Assembly (NCBI GenBank): GCA_041488095.1
Contig: JBGPOP010000016.1
Span: forward strand, 1-64,000
Direction: 5' to 3'
From: DASYPQ01 sp041488095
GTDB taxonomy: Bacteria > Planctomycetota > UBA1135 > GCA-002686595
Length of the DNA: 64,000 bases
Part shown: piece after piece, positions 1 to 8,047 of the stretch
Numbering within the stretch: the stretch's first letter is position 1
How the letters are laid out: each line of letters begins with the position of its first letter
Made by a program: the position numbers and the translations under genes
The notes under the pieces: model-generated
What the model was told of the DNA's origin: nothing
Databases searched by the model: none
What the model saw: the letters and a program-made list of their open reading frames with translations, nothing else

Positions 1-770
1 AGGATGCGGTTCTCGTCGACGAGCGGGACGACGTCGCAGACGGTGGCGATGGCGACGTAGCCCATCGCCTCGACGAGGTACTCGCGCAGGTCGTCGCGGA
101 CGCGCGCGGATCCGGTGACCTGCTGGCAAACGCCCCAGGCGAGCTTGAACGCGACCGCGCCGCCGCACAGCTCGCGGAAGGGGTAGCGCGAGGTCGCGAG
201 CTTGGGGTTGACGATCGCGACGGCGGGAGGGAGCTCGCCCTGCGGGGGCTCGTGGTGGTCGGTGACGATCGTGTCGACGCCGAGATCGCAGAGCTCCGCG
301 ATCGTCTCGCGCGAGGAGGTGCCGTTGTCGACGCTGATCACGAGCTTCGCGCCGACCTCGCGAGCGCGCTCGATCGAGTGGGGGCCGAAGGCGTAGCCGT
401 CGGTGAAGCGGTTCGGGATGTGCCAGGCGACCTTCGCGCCGAGCCTCCGGAACAGGCGCACGAGGAGGGTCGTGCCGGTGACGCCGTCGACGTCGTAGTC
501 GCCGTGGACGAGGATCGTCTCGTGGCGATCGATCGCGCGCGCGATGCGCTCGGTCGCGGCGGCCATGTCGGGGAGGAGCGCGGGGTCGTGGAGCGCGGAG
601 AGGCGCGGTTCGAGGTGATCGCCCGCGGCGGCGGGGTCGGTGATGCCGCGGATGACGAGCAGCGCGCTCGCGAGGTCGGAGATGCCGTGCGCGCGCGAGA
701 GGGCGGAGACGGCTTCGCGATCGGGCGAGCGGAGCTTCCAGGGCGGGCGGGCGAGCGCGGCGGGAGTCAT
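1..770 (-). CDS. recJ: Single-stranded-DNA exonuclease RecJ (N-terminal part; 3' end outside window)
   Basis: Reading from the ATG at 770, the protein begins MTPAALARPPWKLRSP and runs open to the window edge, so about 256 residues are visible of a family that is usually 550-600. The DHH-family metal motifs are present: HGDYDVDG, VTDHH and, near the edge, VCDVVPLVDENR, which is characteristic of RecJ. RecJ degrades single-stranded DNA 5' to 3' in RecFOR recombination and mismatch repair, in the cytoplasm. The identity is clear; the C-terminal DHHA1 and OB domains cannot be checked because they lie beyond position 1. Confidence 0.93.
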   Translation of the reverse strand, partial: MTPAALARPPWKLRSPDREAVSALSRAHGISDLASALLVIRGITDPAAAGDHLEPRLSALHDPALLPDMAAATERIARAIDRHETILVHGDYDVDGVTGTTLLVRLFRRLGAKVAWHIPNRFTDGYAFGPHSIERAREVGAKLVISVDNGTSSRETIAELCDLGVDTIVTDHHEPPQGELPPAVAIVNPKLATSRYPFRELCGGAVAFKLAWGVCQQVTGSARVRDDLREYLVEAMGYVAIATVCDVVPLVDENRI

Positions 771-872
771 GGGCTCGCCGCGGAGGCTAGGGAATCGCGG
801 GGGAGGGTGCGAGGGGCTCGACGCTGGCGTCTGCGGCGGAAGGACTTGCGCGGCGAGGCCGGGGCGGAGGCG

Positions 873-1082
873 CTACCTGCGGACGAGGAGGAAGGTCGCG
901 AGGAGCACGACGAGGCCGGCCAGGAAGAGGCAGCCGATGGCGGCGCATCCGAGAGGGGCCCACATCCACAGGGGTGGCTTCGAGGACCACTGCGAGCCGG
1001 GAGGGATCGGCCGGATCCAGCCGCAGGACGGACAGCGCGGCGTGCCTTCGGGGATATCCTTGGAGCAGCTCGGGCAGATCAT
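873..1082 (-). CDS. Small zinc-ribbon membrane protein
   Basis: A 69-residue protein. It starts MICPSCSKDIPEGTPRCPSCG, a double CxxC zinc ribbon, has a short Pro-rich linker, and ends with one hydrophobic segment (about residues 42-66) and a basic tail LVRR. The layout predicts a cytoplasmic zinc ribbon tethered to the inner membrane. It lies between recJ and the divergent small gene at 1189. No function is known for proteins of this build, and no strong Shine-Dalgarno sequence is visible. The spacing of the four cysteines argues that it is a real gene rather than a shadow. Confidence 0.6.
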   Translation of the reverse strand: MICPSCSKDIPEGTPRCPSCGWIRPIPPGSQWSSKPPLWMWAPLGCAAIGCLFLAGLVVLLATFLLVRR

Positions 1083-1188
1083 GGGCGGCGCCTACGTGGG
1101 GGACCGTACGATCTTCACGTCGGAGCGGCGGGGGAGAGAGTCTCATCGATCCATCCGCAGAGTGAGGCGCATCGAAGGCGGGAGCGCG

Positions 1189-1338
1189 ATGATCCGCAAG
1201 CTGAGGTCGGGAAGGTACAGGCTCTACTCGCGGAAGATGGACAAGAAGACGGGGAAGCGGAGGAACCTCGGGACCTTCCGCACCCGCGCGGACGCCGAAC
1301 GGCACGAACGGGCGATCCAGTTCTTCAAGCGACGCTGA
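1189..1338 (+). CDS. Small conserved basic protein (49 aa), function unknown
   Basis: A 49-residue basic protein starting MIRKLRSGRYRLYSRK and ending AERHERAIQFFKRR. A GGGAG sequence lies about five bases before the ATG. The mix of Lys/Arg, aromatic residues and a TGKRRNLGTF turn resembles a family of tiny conserved proteins seen in several environmental Gram-negative phyla, recalled from general knowledge and not searched here. The fold may be a small nucleic-acid-binding one, but that is inference. The longer open frame upstream is a GC-rich artefact without coding character. Confidence 0.6.
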   Translation: MIRKLRSGRYRLYSRKMDKKTGKRRNLGTFRTRADAERHERAIQFFKRR

Positions 1339-1369
1339 TGCGGAAATGCAGGCCGCGAACAGTTCAGGA

Positions 1370-1837
1370 TCACCGTCCGAGCTGTTTCCCTCGGATCGAG
1401 AGGTTGTCGATGTCCGCGTCGTCGCCCTCCCCGCCCGGCCGGCCATCGCGGCCGTAGGTGTACACGCGCGGCAGCGGTCGATCCGGACCCGGAGGGTCGT
1501 ACCGGTAGACCCTTCCCCACGGATCGCGAGGGGGACGGGTGCCCTGGAGGTATGTGCGTCCGTTGAAATCGGGCGTCAAGAGGTCTTCGAGGTGGCTCGG
1601 GTACTTGCCGCCGTTGGCGATCGCACATTCCTTGACCGCGGACTCGATCATGGTGATGTCCACCTTGGCCTTGCTCACCGTGGCGAACTGGAACTTCTGC
1701 AAGACCTTGGGCACGACCAGCGTCGCGACGAGTCCGAGGACGATGAAGCCGGAGACGGCCAAGCCGAGGGCGATCGCTACCCAAGCCCAAGTGGGGAGTG
1801 CGGGCCGTTTTCCGGGGGTCGTAAGGGTCTCTTCCAT
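1370..1837 (-). CDS. GspG-like pseudopilin domain protein with non-cleavable N-terminal anchor
   Basis: A 155-residue protein with a GGAGG ribosome site five bases before the ATG at 1837. The C-terminal half carries the type II secretion major pseudopilin signature: GGKYPSHLEDLLTP, a DPWGRVYRY segment, and a Gly/Asp-rich end GRDGRPGGEGDDADIDN that matches the GspG calcium loop. The N-terminus is unusual. Instead of a short leader and GFTLIE there is a 17-residue polar segment and a long helix (about 20-45), with no prepilin peptidase site. It is therefore probably a membrane-anchored derivative rather than a polymerising pilin. No other secretion genes adjoin it. Confidence 0.7.
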   Translation of the reverse strand: MEETLTTPGKRPALPTWAWVAIALGLAVSGFIVLGLVATLVVPKVLQKFQFATVSKAKVDITMIESAVKECAIANGGKYPSHLEDLLTPDFNGRTYLQGTRPPRDPWGRVYRYDPPGPDRPLPRVYTYGRDGRPGGEGDDADIDNLSIRGKQLGR

Positions 1838-1945
1838 GTGAGCCTCCAATGGGTGTGGCATCGACGACCTCCCCAGGCGGACCTTCCTTGCGGCCTGACA
1901 CCTTATTCCTTGTCGTCCACGCGGTGGTGGAGAAAACTGTCCCGC

Positions 1946-3406
1946 ATGACCCGCCCCACCGGAGGCACGCGAACGGACGACGGAGCCCAGGCCTTCCGCC
2001 TCCTTCCCCAGATCGACGAGTTCCTGCGCGATCCGCGCGTCGCCGCGCTCGTCCCGCGCGTCGGGCGCGAGATCGTCGCCGGCTTCGCGGCCGAGGCGAT
2101 CGAGTCCTGGCGCAACGAGATCCGCGCCGGGAAGCTCTCTCCCGCCGACCTCTCGAAGCGCCTCGCCCGCGGCGACCTCGCCGCCTACGTCGAGGCCCTC
2201 GTCCGCCGGGAAGAGGGCAAGGGCGTCCGCCGCTGCATCAACGCCACCGGCGTCGTGCTCAACACCGGCCTCGGCCGCGCGCCCGTCCACCCCGAAGTCG
2301 CCGCCGCGATGGCCGAAGCGGCGCGTTCCTACTGCGTCCTCGAGGTCGATCGCTTCTCCGGCGAGCGCAACCAGCGCGACCAGCGCCTCTCCGAGCTCCT
2401 CGGCCGCCTCACCGGCGCCGAGGCCGCGATCGGCGTCAACAACAACGCCGGCGCGGTCCTGCTCCTCTTCCAGACCTTCGCCGGCGGTCGCGAGGCGATC
2501 GTCAGCCGCGGCGAGCTCGTCGAGATCGGCGGCTCCTTCCGCGTCCCCGACGTCATGGCGCGCGCCGGCGTCACCCTCGTCGAGGTCGGCACGACGAACC
2601 GCACCCGCCTCGCCGATTACGAGAACGGGATCGGCGAGCGCACCGGCCTCCTCGTCAAGGTCCACACCAGCAACTTCCGCCTGGTCGGCTTCACCGAGGA
2701 CGTCTCGCCGGCCGACCTCGCGGACCTCGGGAGGAAGCGCGGCATCCCGACCGCCTTCGACCTCGGCTCCGGCCTCGTCGATCCGCCCGGCGCGCAGCCT
2801 CTCGCGGCCCTGCTCGGCGGCGAGCCGCTGGTCCGCGAGGCGGTCGCGAGCGGCATCGACGTGGTCTCCTTCTCGGGCGACAAGCTCCTCGGCGCGCCGC
2901 AGGCCGGGCTCCTCGCCGGCAAGAGATCGTCGATCGAGGCCCTGCGCAAGAACCCGATCTACCGCGCGCTGCGTCTGGACAAGGTCTCGCTCGCGGGTCT
3001 CGAGAAGACGCTCGAGCTCCTGCTCTGCGGCCGCGGCGACGAGATCCCCGCGCGCGCGATGCTCGCGCTCTCCGCGGAGGCGATCCGGCCGCGCGCGCAG
3101 GCGCTCGCGGCACGCCTCTCCGGGGTCGCGGGGGTGCGCGCGAGCGTCCAGCCCGGTGCCTCCGAGCCCGGCAGCGGCAGCGCTCCCGGCGTCTCGATCC
3201 CGACCTTCGTCGTGCGGGTCGAGCACGAGCGGCTCTCGGCCGCAGCCCTCTCGGCCAAGCTCCGCGAAGGCGAGCCGCCGGTCTTCGGGCGCATCCACGA
3301 CGGCGCCTTCCTCCTCGACCCGCGCACCCTGCTCCCGGGAGACGAGGAAGAGCTCCTGCGCGCCTTCGCGGCACCCTGGGTCATCGGATCGTCTGACCGC
3401 CGATGA
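1946..3406 (+). CDS. selA: L-seryl-tRNA(Sec) selenium transferase
   Basis: A 486-residue PLP enzyme that converts Ser-tRNA-Sec to Sec-tRNA-Sec using selenophosphate. The sequence shows the SelA hallmarks: CINATGVVLNTGLGRAP, the GERNQRD region, an IGVNNNAGAVLL segment, and the PLP lysine motif SFSGDKLLGAPQAG with the lysine at residue 313. Length matches the family (about 460-480). The ATG at 1946 has only a distant GGAG, so initiation may be weak. selD (5439) and tRNA-Sec (21208) are in the same window, which supports the call. The 3' end overlaps the convergent gene at 3381 by 26 bases. Confidence 0.95.
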   Translation: MTRPTGGTRTDDGAQAFRLLPQIDEFLRDPRVAALVPRVGREIVAGFAAEAIESWRNEIRAGKLSPADLSKRLARGDLAAYVEALVRREEGKGVRRCINATGVVLNTGLGRAPVHPEVAAAMAEAARSYCVLEVDRFSGERNQRDQRLSELLGRLTGAEAAIGVNNNAGAVLLLFQTFAGGREAIVSRGELVEIGGSFRVPDVMARAGVTLVEVGTTNRTRLADYENGIGERTGLLVKVHTSNFRLVGFTEDVSPADLADLGRKRGIPTAFDLGSGLVDPPGAQPLAALLGGEPLVREAVASGIDVVSFSGDKLLGAPQAGLLAGKRSSIEALRKNPIYRALRLDKVSLAGLEKTLELLLCGRGDEIPARAMLALSAEAIRPRAQALAARLSGVAGVRASVQPGASEPGSGSAPGVSIPTFVVRVEHERLSAAALSAKLREGEPPVFGRIHDGAFLLDPRTLLPGDEEELLRAFAAPWVIGSSDRR

Positions 3407-4811
3407 CCCAGCCCTGGAAGGTGTCGGCGCTCACCCACGGCCGCAGGGCCGCGATCGCCTCGAATCGGTCCGCATCCACTAGCGACGCGTCGGCCGCGAT
3501 CTCGAGGAGCAGCTTCTTCGCGCCCTCGCGCGACTCGCCGGGCGACGCGCGCAGGATGTTGTCCGCGACGAGGACCGCGCCCGACGCGGACAGGTCGTTC
3601 GCGGGATCGCCGCGCCGGCCGTAGGCCCCGGCCACCGCGCTGAGGAACTCCGTCCCGACCTCGCGTCCGAGCGACCCCGTCAAGAGCGCCTGGAGGCGCA
3701 CGCGCGGATCGGGATCCGTGCCCGCGATGCCGAGCAGGACCTCCTCCTTCTCCGCCGCCATGCCGGAGACGAGCATCTTGCGGGCCCGCGCGTTCTCGCC
3801 GCCGGCGGCGAGCGCGCTGTACTCCGCCTGTAGCGCATCGAGCGCACCTCCCCGCGCGCCGAGCGTCGCGAACTCGAGGTACTGCGAGCCGTCGGTGAGG
3901 CGCGCGAGCGCCGCGGCCGCCTCCGCGACGGGGGCGCTCGACGCGATCGCCTGTGTGATCGCGCCCGCGAGACCGGGATCGCTGCGGGCCCGCGCGAACA
4001 TCTCCTCGGCGAGCGGGAGGAACGCCTCGGGCTGGCTCGAGAGCAGCGCCGCGAGGGAGACCTTGACCGCCATCGGGTCGGCGGTCTCGCCGAGGAGCAG
4101 CGCGTAGAACCGCTCGAACCCCTCCGTCCCGCGCAGGTCCTCGGCCACGTTCGCGAGGAGCAGGCTGAAGGTCGGAGCGAGCTCCGGGTGCGCCGCGCGA
4201 AGCTCGAGGATCTTCGCCAGCCAGGAGAGGTCGAGGATCGCGCGGTCCCCCGCGCGCGCCTCGGCGATCCCGTCGACCAGATCCTCGAGCTCGGGCGACA
4301 GGACGTCCGGCAGCGCGTCGAGCACGCAGGTCAGGAACGCGCGGCCGTCCGGCGGGCCGCTCCAATCGGGTTGGTTGTAGAGGGTGACCCCCGCGGTGAG
4401 CGTCATCACCGCGCCGCGCAGGGCCTCCGCATCGGAGCGCAGCCCGCCGCGTCGCAGCCGATCGAGGACCGCGAGCGCGTCGCGTGGATCGCGAAGGAGA
4501 TCCTCCAGGTTCGCCTCGAGAGCCGGGACGTCGCCGCCCGCGTACGCGCGCGCGACCGCGCGCAACCTTTCCAGGAGCTCGGAGGGCGAGAGCCGGGGCC
4601 GCTCGCGAGCCGGAGGGGTCGGATCCCCCTCGGGTCCCAGAGCGGCCCGAGGGAGATCGGTCGAGGGATCGAGATCGACCGGCCGCGGATCCTGTGCGGC
4701 CCTCTCCGCCGCAACCGGGCTCGTTCCCGCCGGGCGTGGATGCCGACGGATCTCCACCAGGAGGATCGCCGCGAGAGCGATGCACGCGATCCACACGGAC
4801 AAGAGCTTCAT
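3381..4811 (-). CDS. Membrane-anchored helical-repeat protein, function unknown
   Basis: A 476-residue protein starting MKLLSVWIACIALAAILLVEI, a signal anchor, followed by a Pro-rich linker (about 25-75). The rest is alpha-helical and rich in Leu/Ala/Glu/Arg, with TPR- or HEAT-like periodicity and no catalytic motif that I can recognise. It probably sits in the periplasm attached to the inner membrane. It is followed on the minus strand by nothing else; upstream (31 bp) is the cysteine-rich secreted gene, with which it may be co-transcribed. Its stop lies inside the end of selA on the other strand. Confidence 0.65.
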   Translation of the reverse strand: MKLLSVWIACIALAAILLVEIRRHPRPAGTSPVAAERAAQDPRPVDLDPSTDLPRAALGPEGDPTPPARERPRLSPSELLERLRAVARAYAGGDVPALEANLEDLLRDPRDALAVLDRLRRGGLRSDAEALRGAVMTLTAGVTLYNQPDWSGPPDGRAFLTCVLDALPDVLSPELEDLVDGIAEARAGDRAILDLSWLAKILELRAAHPELAPTFSLLLANVAEDLRGTEGFERFYALLLGETADPMAVKVSLAALLSSQPEAFLPLAEEMFARARSDPGLAGAITQAIASSAPVAEAAAALARLTDGSQYLEFATLGARGGALDALQAEYSALAAGGENARARKMLVSGMAAEKEEVLLGIAGTDPDPRVRLQALLTGSLGREVGTEFLSAVAGAYGRRGDPANDLSASGAVLVADNILRASPGESREGAKKLLLEIAADASLVDADRFEAIAALRPWVSADTFQGWVIGGQTIR

Positions 4812-4841
4812 GGCGTCCTCCTCGGCCTCTCCGCGCGGGGA

Positions 4842-5264
4842 TCAGTGGCAGGTCTCGGTCGAGGCGTCTTCGACCGTCCCCGCCGTGCCGGCGTCGACGC
4901 ACACGCACTCGCCCTCGATGATCCCCGTGCCGTCGGTCCCGATCACCGTCGTCCACATGCAGCCGCACCTCTGCTGCCTCACCGCCAGCGTCTGCTCGTA
5001 GACACAGCGCGTGCCGATGTTGACATTGCCCCGGCACTCCTGGTGCGCGGGCGTGATCAGGCGGAGCATCGGACACCGGCCTCCCCCGATCCCGAATTGA
5101 TGCCCGAGGATCGCGATGCCGACCGAGCAGCGCTTGAAGGGTCCGCTGTCCTGGATCCTGGCGGGCACCTGGCTCGCCTTGGTGTTGGGGCAGGTTTCCT
5201 GGGCCGGGCACAGGCCGGCCAGCGCCAGGACCGCTGCGATCGAGATGAACAGCACCGTCTTCAT
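4842..5264 (-). CDS. Secreted cysteine-rich protein, function unknown
   Basis: A 140-residue protein with a clear Sec signal peptide (MKTVLFISIAAVLALAGLCPA, cleavage after about residue 22) and a strong GGAGGA ribosome site before the ATG. The mature part holds about ten cysteines, including RCGC and GECVCVD clusters, suggesting a small disulfide-bonded extracytoplasmic domain. No family is recognised. It lies between the divergent selD and the helical-repeat gene. The cysteines are all encoded by TGC or TGT, so no selenocysteine is involved. Confidence 0.7.
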   Translation of the reverse strand: MKTVLFISIAAVLALAGLCPAQETCPNTKASQVPARIQDSGPFKRCSVGIAILGHQFGIGGGRCPMLRLITPAHQECRGNVNIGTRCVYEQTLAVRQQRCGCMWTTVIGTDGTGIIEGECVCVDAGTAGTVEDASTETCH

Positions 5265-5438
5265 GGATCTCCTCCTCTTGCAAGGGTTGTCGAGCCTCGA
5301 GCGGGAGGGACGGCCCTTCCCGCTCCGCGCCCAGGGACCGGCGACCGCGGGAGCGGTTGCACGACATTCCGGGAAAAACCCGGCGGCCCCGATGCGGTGC
5401 TTTGGAGTACCCGGTTTGCGGCGCTACCCTCACCTCGC

Positions 5439-6512
5439 ATGCAGACTTCCAGGGACAAGCGCCTGACCGACTACGCCGACTGCGCCGGGTGAGCGGCCAA
5501 GCTGCCGATGGGGCAGCTCGCGCAGGTGCTGCGCGGCCTCAGTGAGGTGCAGGGGACGGACCGGCGGCTGCTCGTCGGTCCGGAGACCTTCGACGACGCG
5601 GGCGTCGTGGCGCTCGCGGGCGCCGAGGGTCTGCCCGCGGACTGCCGCATGGCGCTGGTCCAGACCGTCGACTACTTCCCGCCCGTCGTCGACGACCCGT
5701 ACTTCTACGGCGCGATCGCGGCCGCCAACGCGCTCTCCGACGTCTACGCGATGGGGGGAAGGCCGTTCACGGCGCTGAACATCGCCGGGATCCCGCGCGA
5801 CTTCCCCGAGGATTGGACCGCGGCGATCTTCCGCGGGGGCTTCGAGAAGATGCGCGAAGCGGGTGCGATCGTCGCCGGCGGGCACACCGTCCAGTCGAAC
5901 GAGGCGCTGTTCGGATTCGCGGTCACGGGCCTCGTCGACCGGGAGAAGGTCGCCGCGAACTCCGGGGCGCGGCCCGGGGACGTCCTCTACCTGACGAAAG
6001 CCCTGGGCATGGGCGCGATGACGACCGGCGCGAAGCAGGGGAAGATCGCCTGGAAGGACCTCGAGCCCGCCGCGCGCCAGATGGCGACCCTCAACGACCG
6101 CGCCGCCGCCGCGATGAACGCCGTCGGCGCCCACGCCTGCACCGACGTCACCGGCTTCGGCCTGGTCGGCCACGCGAAGAACATCGCCTCGGCGAGCGGC
6201 GTCACGATCCGCTTCGATCTCGACAGCCTGCCGATCTTTCCCGGGGCGCTCGAGCTCGTGCGTCAGGGCGTGGTGTCGGGAGCGAGCCAGCGCGGCCGGA
6301 CCGCGATGAAGGACGTCGTGAGCATCCGGAAGGGGGCCGACGAGGCGCTCGTGAAGCTCGTCTTCGACGCCGAGACGTCGGGAGGGCTCCTGATCGCGGT
6401 CTCCGCCGGCGACGCGCCCGCGCTCGAGCGCGAGCTCTCGGCGCGGGGGCTGCCAGGACACAGGGTCGGCCAGTGCGCGCACGAGAGCGCCGCGGCGATC
6501 GAGCTCGCCTGA
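5439..6512 (+). CDS. selD: Selenide, water dikinase SelD, itself a selenoprotein (Sec18 encoded by UGA)
   Basis: Makes selenophosphate from selenide and ATP. The open frame is usually called from 5508, but the same frame extends upstream through one TGA (5490-5492) to the ATG at 5439, giving 357 residues, the right length for SelD. The N-terminus then reads LTDYADCAG-Sec-AAKLP, aligning Sec18 with catalytic Cys17 of E. coli SelD (GAGCGCK) and keeping the essential Lys. Downstream motifs agree: DYFPPVVDDPYFYG, AMGGRPFTALN, VAGGHTVQSNEALFG, and TKALGMGAMTT. The second E. coli cysteine (Cys19) is Ala here. A hairpin 7 nt after the TGA fits a bacterial SECIS. selA and tRNA-Sec are nearby. Confidence 0.94.
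5500..5518 (+). promoter_or_regulatory. Bacterial SECIS-like hairpin for SelD Sec18
   Basis: AGCTGCC pairs perfectly with GGCAGCT around a five-base loop GATGG, beginning seven bases after the UGA. The loop starts with G and holds a GG pair, and lies 14-19 bases from the UGA, close to the spacing known for SelB-bound SECIS elements in bacteria. It is inside the coding sequence, as bacterial SECIS elements are. Confidence 0.7.
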
Positions 6513-8029
6513 GCGCGCCTTCGGCGCGGCGGGGCGCGCTCGAGCCCCTCGAACCCCTCGAAAATCGGGGTGCGGAGTTCCGCGGACCGCCCTGGATCCT
6601 GGGTTTGCGCGGATCGCCGCTCGAGGCGCCCGAGAACACTCTCGCGAGCCTGACGCGCGCGCTCGACCTCGATCTCGACGGCCTGGCCTACGACGTGCGC
6701 GCCTGCGCGAGCGGCGAGCCCGTGCTCCTGCGCGATGCGACGCTCGATCGCACCACGGACGGCCGCGGCCCTCTGGCGGAGCGGACGCTGCCGGAGATCT
6801 CCTTGCTCGACGCCGGCGGCTGGTTCGGGGCACGCTTCCAGGGCGAGCCGCTCCTGCTGCTCGAGGAAGCCCTGGAGATCGCCGGGGACGAGCACCGTGC
6901 CCGGCCCGTGCACGTCCTGTGGCTCCGTGAGCGCGGGCTCGTGCCCGAGGTCGCGCGCGCCCTGCGGAGGCTGCCGCGCGAGCAGGCCGTGCGGGTTGCA
7001 TCGACCTCGCGCGAAGTCTGCCTGGAGGCGCGCGACGCAGGCCTCACCCCGATGCTCCTCGTCCACGAGGCGAGCGAGGAGGCGCGCGACTACGTGCGCG
7101 CCCACCGGATCGCGGCCTGCGCGACGGACGCCTTCGGCTGGCGCACCTCGGCGGGCGCCGCCGATTGGACCTGCGAGCGCTGGTCGCTCGGCCTCGACTC
7201 CCCGGCGGATCTCCTCGAGGCCTGCCGCGCGCCGATCACGGGACTCGCCACCCGGGAGCCGCTGCGCGCGCTCTCGATCCGCGCCCTGGTCGTCCTCGCG
7301 CCTTCCGACACTGGGCCCTATCCGCTGCAGGTCCCCGAGCTGGAGGTCCGGCCGGGCGACCTCACCGGCGGCAGGGGCGATTGGTGCGGGAGCTGGGCCT
7401 GCACCGCGGGCGTCCGCAATCCGTTCCCCTTTCGCGTCGAGATCTCCGCCGGGATCGTGCCGCGCCACGGCGCCTTCGAGACGGAGGGCGTGCCGCGCCG
7501 ATTCGCGCTGGAGGCGGGCGGGGAGACGCTGGTCTCCTTCCGCATCACGGGAGGCTCCTGGCGTCCGGGGGGCGACCCGCTGTTCTTCGCGCTCTACCGC
7601 TGGAGGCGCGGCAGCGGGCGTCGCGCGGGCGCTCTGCTCCTCGACGCTGCGCTCGCTCGCGTGCGCACGGCGGTCGCGGACGGCGTGGCGCGGCGCCTGA
7701 CGATGCTGCGCGAGGCACCCGGGGACGCCGCGGCCTCGATGGTCCTGCGCCGCCGCGGACGACAGCTCTTCGTCTCGATCGAGAACGCCGCCGGCCTCGA
7801 GCAGCCGCGCACGATCGTGCACCTCGACGGTCGCTTTCACCACGGTGGCCGCGGCCTGCGCGCCGCCCTGCCCGAGGACTTCGACAGCCGCCGCAAGGGC
7901 GTGGCCTTCAGCTGCGGATTCGAAGCCCGCCTGGACGGCGGTCGGATCGTGCGACGCTGGGCAGGCGGCGTCCCGGACGAGGACGGGGCGGGCTCGCCGG
8001 GCCGGATCCTGCCGCGATCGAGCGCTTGA
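6509..8029 (+). CDS. Glycerophosphodiester phosphodiesterase-like protein lacking catalytic residues (pseudoenzyme); start uncertain
   Basis: About 500 residues. The N-terminal 270 follow the GDPD TIM-barrel: ILGLRGSPLEAPENTLASL, a DGLAYDVRACASGEPVLL strand, RDATLDRTTDGRGPLAERT, and a GGWFGARFQGEPLLLLEEAL segment. The catalytic histidines are replaced (HRG is LRG; the second HD is RD), and the ELDV acidic residue is Ala-Tyr. The C-terminal part (from about residue 290) is beta-rich, ends in a DFDSRRKGVAFSCGFEARLDGG region, and has no recognised family. No ATG or GTG lies in frame between the selD stop and the barrel; CTG at 6509 overlaps the selD TGA, and TTG at 6605 is the other option. Translation may therefore be coupled to selD. 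Confidence 0.65.
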   Translation: MSAPSARRGALEPLEPLENRGAEFRGPPWILGLRGSPLEAPENTLASLTRALDLDLDGLAYDVRACASGEPVLLRDATLDRTTDGRGPLAERTLPEISLLDAGGWFGARFQGEPLLLLEEALEIAGDEHRARPVHVLWLRERGLVPEVARALRRLPREQAVRVASTSREVCLEARDAGLTPMLLVHEASEEARDYVRAHRIAACATDAFGWRTSAGAADWTCERWSLGLDSPADLLEACRAPITGLATREPLRALSIRALVVLAPSDTGPYPLQVPELEVRPGDLTGGRGDWCGSWACTAGVRNPFPFRVEISAGIVPRHGAFETEGVPRRFALEAGGETLVSFRITGGSWRPGGDPLFFALYRWRRGSGRRAGALLLDAALARVRTAVADGVARRLTMLREAPGDAAASMVLRRRGRQLFVSIENAAGLEQPRTIVHLDGRFHHGGRGLRAALPEDFDSRRKGVAFSCGFEARLDGGRIVRRWAGGVPDEDGAGSPGRILPRSSA

Positions 8030-8047
8030 TCCAGGGCTCCCGCTCGA

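Noticed and set aside
5508..6512. SelD starting at the internal ATG 5508
   Set aside because: The catalytic residue would be missing and the protein too short; the UGA reading and upstream frame fit SelD better.
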